A stretch of 64,000 nt of DNA from Paludibacteraceae bacterium (GTDB taxonomy: Bacteria > Bacteroidota > Bacteroidia > Bacteroidales > Paludibacteraceae): contig JAKSNZ010000005.1 of assembly GCA_024405855.1 (NCBI GenBank), positions 1 to 64,000 of the forward strand, given 5' to 3'. The translations under genes and the position numbers were made by a program. This document shows, piece after piece, positions 19,712 through 27,992 of this stretch (its first letter is position 1; every line of letters begins with the position of its first letter). The notes under the pieces are model-generated. The model saw only the letters and a program-made list of their open reading frames with translations. It was not told where the DNA came from and ran no database searches.

Positions 19712-19785
19712 GGTGTGGTAGTTCAGCTGGTTAGAATGCCGCCCTGTCACGGCGGAGGTCGTGGGTTCGAGCCCCATCCACACCG
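19712..19785 (+). tRNA. tRNA-Asp (GTC)
   Basis: A 74-base cloverleaf. Acceptor stem GGTGTGG pairs with CCACACC, the D arm contains AGCTGGTTAG, the anticodon stem-loop is CCGCC-CTGTCAC-GGCGG with anticodon GTC, and the T arm contains GTTCGAG. The 3' CCA is not encoded. It lies 21 bases before rpmE2 and shares its promoter. Confidence 0.97.
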
Positions 19786-19806
19786 CAAATAAAATTGATT
19801 AAAACA

Positions 19807-20055
19807 ATGAAAAAAGGAATTCACCCAGAAAGTTATCGCCCTGTTGTTTTTAAGGATATGTCAAATGGCGATATGTTTTTGTCTCGTTCAACTGCAGCAA
19901 GCAAAGAGACAATTGAATATAAAGGAGAAACTTATCCTCTAATAAAACTTGATATTTCAAGTAGTTCACATCCTTATTATACAGGTAAATCAACTCTTGT
20001 TGATACAGCAGGACGTGTTGATAAATTCAATCAGAGATATAAGAGAAACAAATAA
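19807..20055 (+). CDS. rpmE2: Ribosomal protein L31, type B
   Basis: 82 residues from ATG 19807; a TTG reading at 19795 is less likely. [20 protein letters not shown] and the C-terminal [11 protein letters not shown] are diagnostic for L31. It lacks the zinc-binding cysteines of the zinc-dependent form and is therefore the type B (Zn-independent) paralogue. It appears to be cotranscribed with tRNA-Asp and ends before a strong terminator. Confidence 0.95.
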   Translation: MKKGIHPESYRPVVFKDMSNGDMFLSRSTAASKETIEYKGETYPLIKLDISSSSHPYYTGKSTLVDTAGRVDKFNQRYKRNK

Positions 20056-20078
20056 TTATAAACGTTTTATAGTAAAGA

Positions 20079-20111
20079 AAAGGAGTTCCCGTTTGGAAAC
20101 TCCTTTTTTTT
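20079..20111. terminator. Terminator between rpmE2 and lolA-like gene
   Basis: Stem AAAGGAGTT (20079-20087) pairs with AACTCCTTT (20098-20106), followed by a T run. An A-rich upstream flank could let it serve both converging genes. Confidence 0.8.
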
Positions 20112-20130
20112 ATTTAGGTTGGTTGAACAC

Positions 20131-20730
20131 TTAAAATGTACCGTTGGGTATAGCCGCTCCAAATTTCAGGTTGCTTAGGGTGTAGGTTGTAAAGTCTCCT
20201 GTAGGTTGGTGCAACTCCATATACTCAAGTGCATGGCTTGTTTTATTGTACCATAATACCACTTTATTGTAGCCTTTTGACACTTTCCCCTTTGCGGTAA
20301 GGGTGAATTTGTCATATTTGCCCTCTGATTTGTAATCAATGTTTGATGCTGACATTTCAGCAACCTCTTTAACATCTCCTTTCATGCTGAATATAAGAAG
20401 GTTGCGTAATGCTGTAAATTGAGAGCCTGCCTTTAGATTCTGTTTTATGCTTTTTTTGCCTGAATACATTGAAAGTGTAGTGTCAGTTATTTTGAAATAT
20501 TCACCTGCCGGCTCAGAATAAATCATGGACATTTTTTCACCTTCATAGTATAGTTTGCCCTTTTTGGCAACCTCTTTCTTTAGCATTTTAATACTTTTGA
20601 CCTCATCAAAATCACACACAATGTTCCTATATTTGGCATTGGTTGATTTAATGCCGCTAATTACGGCATCGTTTGCATAACACGATGCCATCATCATAAC
20701 ACCAAGAAACAATAATAATATTTTCTTCAT
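20131..20730 (-). CDS. LolA-like outer-membrane lipoprotein carrier
   Basis: 199 residues from ATG 20730; the frame continues upstream only through a heptad repeat array. The signal peptide is MKKILLLFLGVMMMASCYAN; a Cys at 17 could be a lipobox or part of a cleaved signal. The mature part has the LolA pattern: repeated beta strands, an FDEVKSIKMLKKEVAKKGKLYYEG-type first strand pair, and MSMIYSEPAGEYFKI. LolA-like proteins carry lipidated molecules through the periplasm. As last gene of the ketosynthase operon, it may handle the product of that pathway rather than ordinary lipoproteins. Confidence 0.75.
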   Translation of the reverse strand: MKKILLLFLGVMMMASCYANDAVISGIKSTNAKYRNIVCDFDEVKSIKMLKKEVAKKGKLYYEGEKMSMIYSEPAGEYFKITDTTLSMYSGKKSIKQNLKAGSQFTALRNLLIFSMKGDVKEVAEMSASNIDYKSEGKYDKFTLTAKGKVSKGYNKVVLWYNKTSHALEYMELHQPTGDFTTYTLSNLKFGAAIPNGTF

Positions 20731-20749
20731 AGCAGTAAATTTATAGTAG

Positions 20750-20816
20750 TTGACAGTTGACAATTGACAGTTGACAGTTGATAGTGAAAATTCATTGTCC
20801 ACTGTCCACTCTCCAC
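20750..20816. repeat. Two adjacent heptad repeat arrays
   Basis: Five copies of TTGACAR/TTGATAG at 20750-20784, then three copies of TGTCCAC/TCTCCAC at 20796-20816. The array ends at the fabG-like stop and would form part of the leader of the lolA-like gene. Confidence 0.85.
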
Positions 20817-21550
20817 TAAGTGTATAGTGCTCCATTAACAGCAATAACTTCTCCGTTTACATACGCTGCCTCTGGTGATGCCAAAAATGCCACAACTGCC
20901 GCAACCTCTTCAGGTGTTCCGAACCGCCCGGCAGGAATCTGTGCAGAAAGAGCCTTTTCATCAAGCCCTTCAACCATATCTGTCTTAACAAAGCCAGGTG
21001 CTACGGCGTTTACTGTAACACGTTTCTTTGCAACTTCCTGTGCCAATGCCTTTGTTGCGGCAATAAGTCCGCCCTTTGCGGCAGAGTAGTTTGTCTGTCC
21101 GGGCAAACCTTTCTGTCCTGAAAGAGAAGCCATGTTTACAATTCTACCATATTTTTTTATAAGCATAGGTTGAAGAAGCGGACGGGTTACATTGTAGAAT
21201 GAACCAAGGTTTGTGTTCAACACTTTTTGCCAATCTTCACTCTCCATCCATAGCATCAGGTTATCACGGCGGATACCGGCGTTATTTACAAGAACCTCAA
21301 TGTAGTCATCGGGGTGAGACGCCTGCCAGCCTTCAATTGCCGCTGTTGCCTGTTCTGTGCTGCTTACATCAAATTTAAGAAGTTCTCCTTCAGGATATCC
21401 TGCCTCTTTAATTTGTGAAAGAGTTTCATTTGCCGCGGCATCGTTGCCTGCATAATTTATTACTACTGAATAGCCCATAGAGGCTAATTTTAGAGAAACA
21501 GCTCTGCCTATTCCTCTGCTTCCTCCAGTTACCAATGCGAATTTATTCAT
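20816..21550 (-). CDS. 3-oxoacyl-ACP reductase (FabG-like)
   Basis: 244 residues, short-chain dehydrogenase fold. Reduces 3-oxoacyl-ACP with NADPH. Cofactor loop TGGSRGIGRAV near 8-18, NNAG near 90, and the Ser-Tyr-Lys catalytic set in MASLSGQKGLPGQTNYSAAK are intact. In this operon it is the expected ketoreductase partner of the ketosynthase at 26652. It could also serve general fatty acid synthesis, since no other fabG is in the window. Confidence 0.9.
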   Translation of the reverse strand: MNKFALVTGGSRGIGRAVSLKLASMGYSVVINYAGNDAAANETLSQIKEAGYPEGELLKFDVSSTEQATAAIEGWQASHPDDYIEVLVNNAGIRRDNLMLWMESEDWQKVLNTNLGSFYNVTRPLLQPMLIKKYGRIVNMASLSGQKGLPGQTNYSAAKGGLIAATKALAQEVAKKRVTVNAVAPGFVKTDMVEGLDEKALSAQIPAGRFGTPEEVAAVVAFLASPEAAYVNGEVIAVNGALYT

Positions 21551-21584
21551 ATTTTTCCTTTTGTTATATAGTTACATTTGTTCT

Positions 21585-23153
21585 CTATTCTTTTTCGTGA
21601 TTTTCAATTTTCAATTCTTTTATTATCTCTTTACAAGTGAACAGTGCTGTCATACTGACTCCCAAAACCCCGTGCAGGTTTAAATTCTGCCCTGTAAGAA
21701 GCAGGTTTTTTATGGGAGTGCGTGGTGTAAGGACAGTGGTCATCGGGGATTCAAAGTCCTTGCGTATGCCGTACGAACTGCCGTTTATTGTATTTGTATA
21801 AAGTTTATATGTAAGCGGTGTGCTTGTAAAAATGCGGTCAACGGCACCTGTCAAACCAGGTATCATTTGCTCAGCCATTCTTAAGCATTCCTCTGTCTTT
21901 TTATTCTTAAACTCAACATAATCCTCACCTCTATGTCCCATGGGTTTGTCTGCCCACCGCTCAACTTCGCTCCAAGCCATAGGTGTAATTATGTCTATGT
22001 TTTCAACATAGACATTATTACCTTCTCTATTGGGGGATACCCCCAAACCCCTACGTGCTTCGCACGGAGAACTGTCGTTCTCTGTCGCTTCGCTCCTTAA
22101 CTCCTTAACTCCTTGACCCTTATTTTTGGGGTAGTAGTGTATCAGCATCCTATCCGTCTTCCCCGGAGTATAGTTCCATAGGTCTGCATTCTCATAGATA
22201 TATAGGTTCTTATTAAGGTATGGAATGGCATCCGGTTTAAGTCTGATGTTTGCTGTAAAAGTGCCTATGGTGTTTTTTAGGTTCTGAATGCGTGAGCGAT
22301 ACACCCTCTTCAGATAAGGCGTCTCTTCTATAAGCCCAACTGTATATGACGGGTGTACATTACTTATAACCCATTTACATTCAATGGTTTCCTCTCCGTT
22401 TACCACGATTCCTGAAACTGCTCCTTCTGAATCAACTTTAATGGATGTTACATCGGTGTTTTTAAGAATAGTGCCACCCATAGCCTCTATATCGACAGCC
22501 AAATGCTCTGCTATAAGTGAGCCGCCACCGTCAAGCCTATATGCACCTCTTAGAAAAGAATCATTGATTTGGGCAAAAGTGTATAACGGCAGGTTTGGAG
22601 ACAACTCCATTTTCAGAGAAGTTCCGCATAGCACATCACGCAAACGGCTGTCTGTTATAGTATCGGTGAGGAATTTATAGGCACTTACACCAAAAAGTGA
22701 AGTGGAGTAGAAATCAGTGTCCTCTTTTGGATTCAGAGAGTCAAAAATATGGTCTCCTACACTTTTAAGCGTATCCACGTATTGCTTTATGTTATCCTTT
22801 TGGTCAGGAAAACGCTCTGTAAGTGCGGCTGCAAAGTCATTATGACCACCCATAAAAGGATAGCTTTCTCCGTCAATTACAACGGTGTCAAATTCATGGT
22901 CAAGTTTTTTCCAAGGCAGTTCCAATAGGTTAAAATAACTGAACAAGCGGTTCAGGCTCTCCCCATCGTTCATTGCCCCCACATAGTGAAAACCGGTGTC
23001 AAACGTAGCGGTACCACGCTTAAAAGTCTGAAGACAACCACCTAATACGGCGTTTTTCTCCACAATGCAGACTTTCATTCCGTTTTTAGACAGAATGTAT
23101 CCGCACTCAAGTCCTCCAAGACCTGCTCCAATTATAGCAACATCATACTTCAT
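21585..23153 (-). CDS. FAD-dependent oxidoreductase (CrtI/RetSat-like)
   Basis: 522 residues from ATG 23153, overlapping the exporter gene by 11 bases. The N-terminal dinucleotide-binding motif is VAIIGAGLGGLECGY, followed by EKNAVLGGCLQTF and FDTGFHYVG, typical of phytoene desaturase/retinol saturase-type flavoproteins. The C-terminus has KNLLLTGQNLNLHGVLGVSMTA. About 33 residues near 347-379 are encoded by an inserted structured repeat (22021-22119) that interrupts the expected sequence between NKGQ and NVYVEN without breaking the frame. Substrate unknown; a polyene or lipid is likely given the operon. Confidence 0.85.
   Translation of the reverse strand: MKYDVAIIGAGLGGLECGYILSKNGMKVCIVEKNAVLGGCLQTFKRGTATFDTGFHYVGAMNDGESLNRLFSYFNLLELPWKKLDHEFDTVVIDGESYPFMGGHNDFAAALTERFPDQKDNIKQYVDTLKSVGDHIFDSLNPKEDTDFYSTSLFGVSAYKFLTDTITDSRLRDVLCGTSLKMELSPNLPLYTFAQINDSFLRGAYRLDGGGSLIAEHLAVDIEAMGGTILKNTDVTSIKVDSEGAVSGIVVNGEETIECKWVISNVHPSYTVGLIEETPYLKRVYRSRIQNLKNTIGTFTANIRLKPDAIPYLNKNLYIYENADLWNYTPGKTDRMLIHYYPKNKGQGVKELRSEATENDSSPCEARRGLGVSPNREGNNVYVENIDIITPMAWSEVERWADKPMGHRGEDYVEFKNKKTEECLRMAEQMIPGLTGAVDRIFTSTPLTYKLYTNTINGSSYGIRKDFESPMTTVLTPRTPIKNLLLTGQNLNLHGVLGVSMTALFTCKEIIKELKIENHEKE
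22021..22119 (-). repeat. Structured repeat inserted in frame in the oxidoreductase gene
   Basis: Three consecutive hairpins: 22030-22046 (TTGGGGG/CCCCCAA), 22054-22066 (CGTGC/GCACG) and 22067-22082 (GAGAAC/GTTCTC). A tandem octad (AGGAGTTA on the minus strand, two copies plus a partial third) follows. This is intergenic-type repeat sequence, yet it is read through as about 33 residues of protein. Confidence 0.75.
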
Positions 23154-25575
23154 TCTTTTTATATAGCCACGGTTCAAGTGTATATGTTATCAGCAATGTT
23201 GCAAGCATACCAATAAGGGTTGTTAAACCTATAGAAGATATGGCTGGGTGTGTGGCAAATGTCAGTGAAGCAATGCTTACCACAAGCACTACCGCTGATA
23301 GGAATATCGCCGTTTTGTGATATGTAAGCAGTTGCGTGTTGCCTTTTTTGCCTGCTAACAGACCGTCCATAACAAATATACTGTAATCAACGCCAACACC
23401 AAATATGAATGTTGAAATTATAATGTTTATCAGGTTGAACTGCAAACCAAAAATATTCATTATTCCAAGCACTATGAACCAGCTTAGGAACATTGGTAGA
23501 AATGCTATGGTTCCAATAATAAGGCTTCTGAATGATATTAAAAGTACAATGAATACAAACAGTGTGGAAATCCAAAGCACAGTGTTAAAGTCATTGTTAA
23601 GTATCTGAACCATATCCTGCGTATAGAAGAACGGGTCAATAACCACTGTATGCGGTGTCTCCACTATCAACTCACTTGCGTGTCGGCGGTTCTCTTGTGT
23701 TATTTGAACAGGAGTGAACACCATATATGTGGAGTCTGTATATTCAATCCAATTACTCATTAAGCCTTCAGGTAAAATGTCTGCATCGTAGAGTAAAGAG
23801 GGCTGATATTCAGCATCAAGCATACCAAAGAAAGATACAAATGTATCTTCGTCAAATCCATATTTTTTTCCTGATTCAATAATGTTTTTCTTAACCTTAT
23901 CCTTTTTATCTTGTGTCCAATAGTTGTTCCAAGTGTTTATGCGTTCCGCTTGTGTATCGGTGTCAAGCAGAAGGGTGGAGGTGCATGCAAATCCTTGAAT
24001 CTCACCTGAATCCTTTATAGCGGCAAGCCTTTCATCAAGAGCCTTGTTATAAACCAACGCACTGTCAAGATTTTTTCCGGTAACGGCAAAATAGCCTGTA
24101 TAGTTGCCGTGTGCTGTTTTTTCAGACAGCATCTCGCTTGAACGTAGCACTTTTGGATTATGATAACCTATGTTTTTTAGGTCAGAGTCAAACTGCACGT
24201 TTCTTGACTCAAAAATACAAACGCCTGAAATTACAATCAGCACTATTACAAGCCATGTTTGCTTGTCAAGTGAGTATGAATTTATTTTTTCAAGCCATGC
24301 AAATGCTTTTTCAGAACGCTTGTTGTTGCTTGTGCTGAAGAATTGCGGCAGGAACAAGAGACAGAAAAGTGTGGTTCCAACCATAGCCAGCGATGCAAAA
24401 ATTCCAAAATCACGTAGTAGGGCTGATTCAGTAAACACAAGTCCCATAAACGCACCTATCGTAGTAAGGCTGCCTAAAATTACAGGCTTTGTCTGTTCCT
24501 TTATAACTGTTTCAGGGTCAGATACATATTTGTAATGCGTGATTACATGCAGACAATAACTGAGAGCCACTCCTAATATTATGGCTCCGATGCCAAGTGC
24601 CATAAGTGACATTGTGCCTTGTATCAGATACATAATGCCAAGTGCAAAAAACGCTCCGTAAATTACAGGGCATAGAAGCATTGGCATTGTAGATGCGTTC
24701 TTGAAGCAAAGTGAGATAAAAAGTATTACAAATAGTATTGATACTCCAAGTGTAAGAGCCAAATCCTTTTTGATTTGTCTTGAGTTGAAGACACTTGTGA
24801 TAGGCGCTCCATGGAACAGGACTTCAACATCAGGGTGAATTTCTGAAATGGAATCCACTTGATTTTCAATCTGCTTAGTAAGGCGAATGCCCGTCTTGGA
24901 GTCAAATGCCTTGAAGTTTGGACTTAGGAAAGCAATGCAGACTGTACTGTCAGGAGTAAAGAAGTGTCCTCCAATAATCTTATAGTTTCCTCCTAATGCA
25001 CTTGCAGCCTCTTTTGCCTTGTATCTAAGTGAATTTCTCAGTCCTACAGGGTCAAATTGAATGAGTTGTACGGCAGTTTCTGCATCGGCGGACTGAATCA
25101 TATCAAAATTCTCTGCCATTTGAGCATCGATGCTCTCCTTAGAAAAGGCGGAATCAAGTTTGGAATAGTCATTCTCTGTAAGAAATACAGGCACGTTTTC
25201 AAACAGATATTCAATGCCTGACATCATAAGTCCGTCATCAAGATAGTAGAGAATGTTGTTAATGGAGGAATCGGAGTCTGCCGCCAAAAGATTCTCACAA
25301 AATGTGTCGCAAGTCTCAGAAAGCAGGTCTGTGTTTACTGTAGAATCTTTAGTGGTGAAAAGAATGAAAACCTTATCCTTGACTTTCAGATTGTCAAATA
25401 CAAGTTGTTCGGAATCTCCTATTGTGTTTGAAGGAAGCAGTTTTGATATGTCCTCCTCATACGTTATTTGTAGTCCTAATGCCAGAAATATAAGAAAACT
25501 GCCTATTAGGGTAATGTAGAATACAATTTTGTGGCTTTTGAAAAAGCGGTATACAGACAGTGGAAATTTATACAT
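23143..25575 (-). CDS. MMPL/RND-family exporter
   Basis: 810 residues, inner-membrane. Two halves each have one N-terminal helix, a large periplasmic domain, then about five clustered helices, giving about 12 transmembrane segments (first cluster about 255-420, second about 640-800). This is the RND/MMPL lipid-exporter layout. GVALSYCLHVITHY and FGVGVDYSIFVMDG are the matching helix-4-type motifs of the two halves. MMPL proteins export lipids, polyketides or pigments. It lies between the dehydratase and the oxidoreductase and overlaps both, so it probably moves the locus product across the inner membrane. Confidence 0.87.
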   Translation of the reverse strand: MYKFPLSVYRFFKSHKIVFYITLIGSFLIFLALGLQITYEEDISKLLPSNTIGDSEQLVFDNLKVKDKVFILFTTKDSTVNTDLLSETCDTFCENLLAADSDSSINNILYYLDDGLMMSGIEYLFENVPVFLTENDYSKLDSAFSKESIDAQMAENFDMIQSADAETAVQLIQFDPVGLRNSLRYKAKEAASALGGNYKIIGGHFFTPDSTVCIAFLSPNFKAFDSKTGIRLTKQIENQVDSISEIHPDVEVLFHGAPITSVFNSRQIKKDLALTLGVSILFVILFISLCFKNASTMPMLLCPVIYGAFFALGIMYLIQGTMSLMALGIGAIILGVALSYCLHVITHYKYVSDPETVIKEQTKPVILGSLTTIGAFMGLVFTESALLRDFGIFASLAMVGTTLFCLLFLPQFFSTSNNKRSEKAFAWLEKINSYSLDKQTWLVIVLIVISGVCIFESRNVQFDSDLKNIGYHNPKVLRSSEMLSEKTAHGNYTGYFAVTGKNLDSALVYNKALDERLAAIKDSGEIQGFACTSTLLLDTDTQAERINTWNNYWTQDKKDKVKKNIIESGKKYGFDEDTFVSFFGMLDAEYQPSLLYDADILPEGLMSNWIEYTDSTYMVFTPVQITQENRRHASELIVETPHTVVIDPFFYTQDMVQILNNDFNTVLWISTLFVFIVLLISFRSLIIGTIAFLPMFLSWFIVLGIMNIFGLQFNLINIIISTFIFGVGVDYSIFVMDGLLAGKKGNTQLLTYHKTAIFLSAVVLVVSIASLTFATHPAISSIGLTTLIGMLATLLITYTLEPWLYKKNEV

Positions 25576-26425
25576 TTGTTTTGCACAAAGTTAGTTTAAT
25601 GTCAATGAATGTCTCTGTTTCATTGTAAACTGTACCTTGAACGGAAAATCCGTCTTCCATAGGACTGACAGATGCTTTGAAATAGAGAACGCTATGTTTG
25701 ATAGGTGTAATCAACGCCGTGTATCGGCATTGCTTTATATCGCTGATTGTCAGTTTTGTGTTGGTGTAATGCTCAATGCACTCCCTTAGCATGTTAAGAT
25801 TGCATACGCCAGGACATACAGGGTCATTAGGGAAGTGCCCTCTATAGACTTCACAATTAGGATTAAGTTTCACTGTTGAAACTATTTCTCCGTCCGATTC
25901 CTGTTTTTGAGCCAACAGGTCAAAATATTTTGAGGAATTGTGTTCAACAGTTGAGATGTTTGAAGCCTTTGAACCGTTACCATCTTCTATTGCAATCTTT
26001 AGTCCGGTAGTGCATACGGTTTCATTTTTGCAGGTTGTCTCCGCTTGTAGAAGAGTTACATTTCCAACAATACCCATTACCTTAATGTGCGTTGTCAGAC
26101 TTGAACCTGTCTTAGGAAATGAAATCAAATGAAATTTTTTAATTTCACCTATGTAACCTATTGGAGCGGGCTTTCCTTCAATGCGGGCTTGATAACCAGC
26201 AAAAGCCGAAGCCGATTGAGCGATATGCTCTATCAGTCCCGGCTCTGTGAATTTACCGTTTTTGCAAAACAGATTGTCCTCTTTGATGGTAAGTCCTGTT
26301 ATAGCCTCTTCAGAGGTGGATTCATAAAGGGTGTCCACCATCATAATAGGACTCCTTTGCGGAATCAGTTCCTTAATCTGTTCTCCAACAAACAGTGGAT
26401 TAAATGTGCTCTGCAATGTAGTCAT
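25568..26425 (-). CDS. Fused double-hotdog 3-hydroxyacyl-ACP dehydratase (ApeP-ApeI-like)
   Basis: 285 residues from ATG 26425; the longer reading begins with TTG. Two hotdog domains (about 10-140 and 165-285). Domain 1 starts LIPQRSPIMMVD and has Glu66 in PGLIEHIAQSAS, but no GHFPG histidine before it. Domain 2 has YRGHFPNDPVCPGV with His197, but Asn211 occupies the position 14 residues later where FabZ has its catalytic Glu. One His and one Glu would therefore form a single composite site. This resembles a fusion of the ApeP and ApeI dehydratase types. It overlaps the ACP gene by 26 bases and the exporter by 8. Confidence 0.8.
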   Translation of the reverse strand: MTTLQSTFNPLFVGEQIKELIPQRSPIMMVDTLYESTSEEAITGLTIKEDNLFCKNGKFTEPGLIEHIAQSASAFAGYQARIEGKPAPIGYIGEIKKFHLISFPKTGSSLTTHIKVMGIVGNVTLLQAETTCKNETVCTTGLKIAIEDGNGSKASNISTVEHNSSKYFDLLAQKQESDGEIVSTVKLNPNCEVYRGHFPNDPVCPGVCNLNMLRECIEHYTNTKLTISDIKQCRYTALITPIKHSVLYFKASVSPMEDGFSVQGTVYNETETFIDIKLTLCKTNV

Positions 26426-26639
26426 AAAGTTTACCAAAAGTGGTAAGCTGAGAAACTTCAGCAGGTTTGATTTTTACACCAAACTCATTCTCAATAAGGG
26501 CAACCATATCAACAATACTCAAACTGTCAAGTTGAAGTGCTTGCTTAATGTTTGCATCCGGTGTCATAACATCTGTTTCAACCTCAAATTCTTCACTAAG
26601 AAGAGTGTTCACTTTTTCAATAAGTTCTGCTTTTTCCAT
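26400..26639 (-). CDS. Acyl carrier protein of the ketosynthase locus
   Basis: 79 residues. The attachment site is Ser39 in LQLDSLSIVD, divergent from the GADSLD motif of the housekeeping ACP at 11959. That divergence suggests a dedicated carrier for the adjacent ketosynthase and dehydratase. It lies 12 bases after the ketosynthase gene. Confidence 0.9.
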   Translation of the reverse strand: MEKAELIEKVNTLLSEEFEVETDVMTPDANIKQALQLDSLSIVDMVALIENEFGVKIKPAEVSQLTTFGKLYDYIAEHI

Positions 26640-26651
26640 AATTTATAAAAG

Positions 26652-27869
26652 TTATAAGTTCTTTATAATCAAAGTACTATTAGTGCCGCCAAAGCCAAAT
26701 GAGTTAGACAGGAATGTGTCAAATTTCTTGCTTACACGTTTGCTTGGAATATTCAGTTTTGCTGAATCCTCATCAGGGTTCTCAAAGTTGATGTTAGGTG
26801 CAATAAAGCCGTTCTTCATCATTAATGTTGAATATATAACCTCCGATGCACCAGCCATCCACATTTCATGACCTGTTTGGGATTTTGTAGAAGTAACCTC
26901 TACATTATAGTCTCTAAATACATTATAAATTGCCTTTGCCTCATTTCTGTCTCCTACAGGAGTAGATGTTGCATGTGCGTTTATATAGCCAATTTCCCGT
27001 ATGTCAATGCCTGCGTCCTTGATTGCCATCTGAAGTGAACGGCTTGGACCGTCAACGTTAGGAACAGAAATATGGTCTCCGTTTGAAGAGAATCCATATC
27101 CAATAACTTCAGCAATGATAGGTGCACCACGGCGGACAGCAGATTCATAACTTTCAATTATTACAGTTGCGGCACCGCCTCCAGGAACAAGACCGTCTCT
27201 GTCACGGTCAAACGGACGTGAAGCCTTTGTAGGTTGGTCTTCTCTTGTAGAGAATGCACTTATGCCGTCAAAACTGCCCACTGCATACGGATTAACCTCT
27301 TGCGCTCCACCGCATACAACCATCTCCTGTAAACCATTACGGATTAGTAAAGTGCCAAGACCTATGGCATGAGAACCGCTTGCACAGGCACCTGAAACTG
27401 TAAGGTTAATACCTCTAAGCTTGAATATGCAGGCAAGGTTCATGGTTACGGTTGAGTTCATTGATTGGAATATGCCGCCTGAACCTACAAGTGTAGTGTC
27501 TTTTTTCTCCAACATGGTGGTGATACTACGGAAAACAGGTTCTGCAGAGCTGTCATTTCCATAAAGCAGACCAACTTCATTGGCATTCAAGTAATCTTGG
27601 TCAATTCCTGCATTCTTCAGTGCTTCTGCGGTTGCAACATAAGCATATTTTGCCTGCTCCGGCATATACACACGCTGACTACGGCTTAATTCCTTTTTCA
27701 AATCAGGCACTTCAAGATAGGATGTAAGTGCTGAACGGAATCCCATATCTTTACGGGCTTGGTCAAATACAATACCTGACTTGCCGTCATAAAGAGACTG
27801 TCTTACGGCATCCAAACCGTTACCCAGGCATGAATAAATGCCCATACCGGTAATTACTACACGTTTCAT
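26652..27869 (-). CDS. 3-oxoacyl-ACP synthase of the ketosynthase locus
   Basis: 405 residues of the FabB/FabF family. Condenses extender units with an ACP-bound chain. Catalytic Cys near 162 in SGACASGSHA, His in NAHATSTPVGD and a second His in STKSQTGHEMWMAGA are present. The GHEMWMAGASE context differs from the GHLLGAAG of the housekeeping FabF (10699), as is seen in specialised KAS enzymes. First gene of the operon running to the lolA-like gene. No chain-length-factor-like partner is present. Confidence 0.9.
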   Translation of the reverse strand: MKRVVITGMGIYSCLGNGLDAVRQSLYDGKSGIVFDQARKDMGFRSALTSYLEVPDLKKELSRSQRVYMPEQAKYAYVATAEALKNAGIDQDYLNANEVGLLYGNDSSAEPVFRSITTMLEKKDTTLVGSGGIFQSMNSTVTMNLACIFKLRGINLTVSGACASGSHAIGLGTLLIRNGLQEMVVCGGAQEVNPYAVGSFDGISAFSTREDQPTKASRPFDRDRDGLVPGGGAATVIIESYESAVRRGAPIIAEVIGYGFSSNGDHISVPNVDGPSRSLQMAIKDAGIDIREIGYINAHATSTPVGDRNEAKAIYNVFRDYNVEVTSTKSQTGHEMWMAGASEVIYSTLMMKNGFIAPNINFENPDEDSAKLNIPSKRVSKKFDTFLSNSFGFGGTNSTLIIKNL

Positions 27870-27899
27870 GTTTTCCTTGTAAATTTTTTGTTACAACTG

Positions 27900-27907
27900 C
27901 AAAGTTA
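27900..27907 (-). promoter_or_regulatory. -7 box of ketosynthase operon
   Basis: Minus-strand TAACTTTG matches TAnnTTTG, 30 bases before the ketosynthase ATG. Confidence 0.55.
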
Positions 27908-27915
27908 ATATTTTT

Positions 27916-27946
27916 TTTGATATTTGAGTAAAAATAAGTAATTTCG
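27916..27946 (+). promoter_or_regulatory. Promoter of efp
   Basis: TTTG at 27916-27919, 19 bases, then TAATTTCG at 27939-27946 (one mismatch to TAnnTTTG). Confidence 0.5.
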
Positions 27947-27992
27947 CCGCTGAAATTTTCAACAGTTCATTACAAATTCAATACAAATATTT

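Noticed and set aside
20731-20844. N-terminal extension of the LolA-like protein
   Set aside because: The frame is open only because it passes through heptad repeats; the signal peptide starts at ATG 20730.
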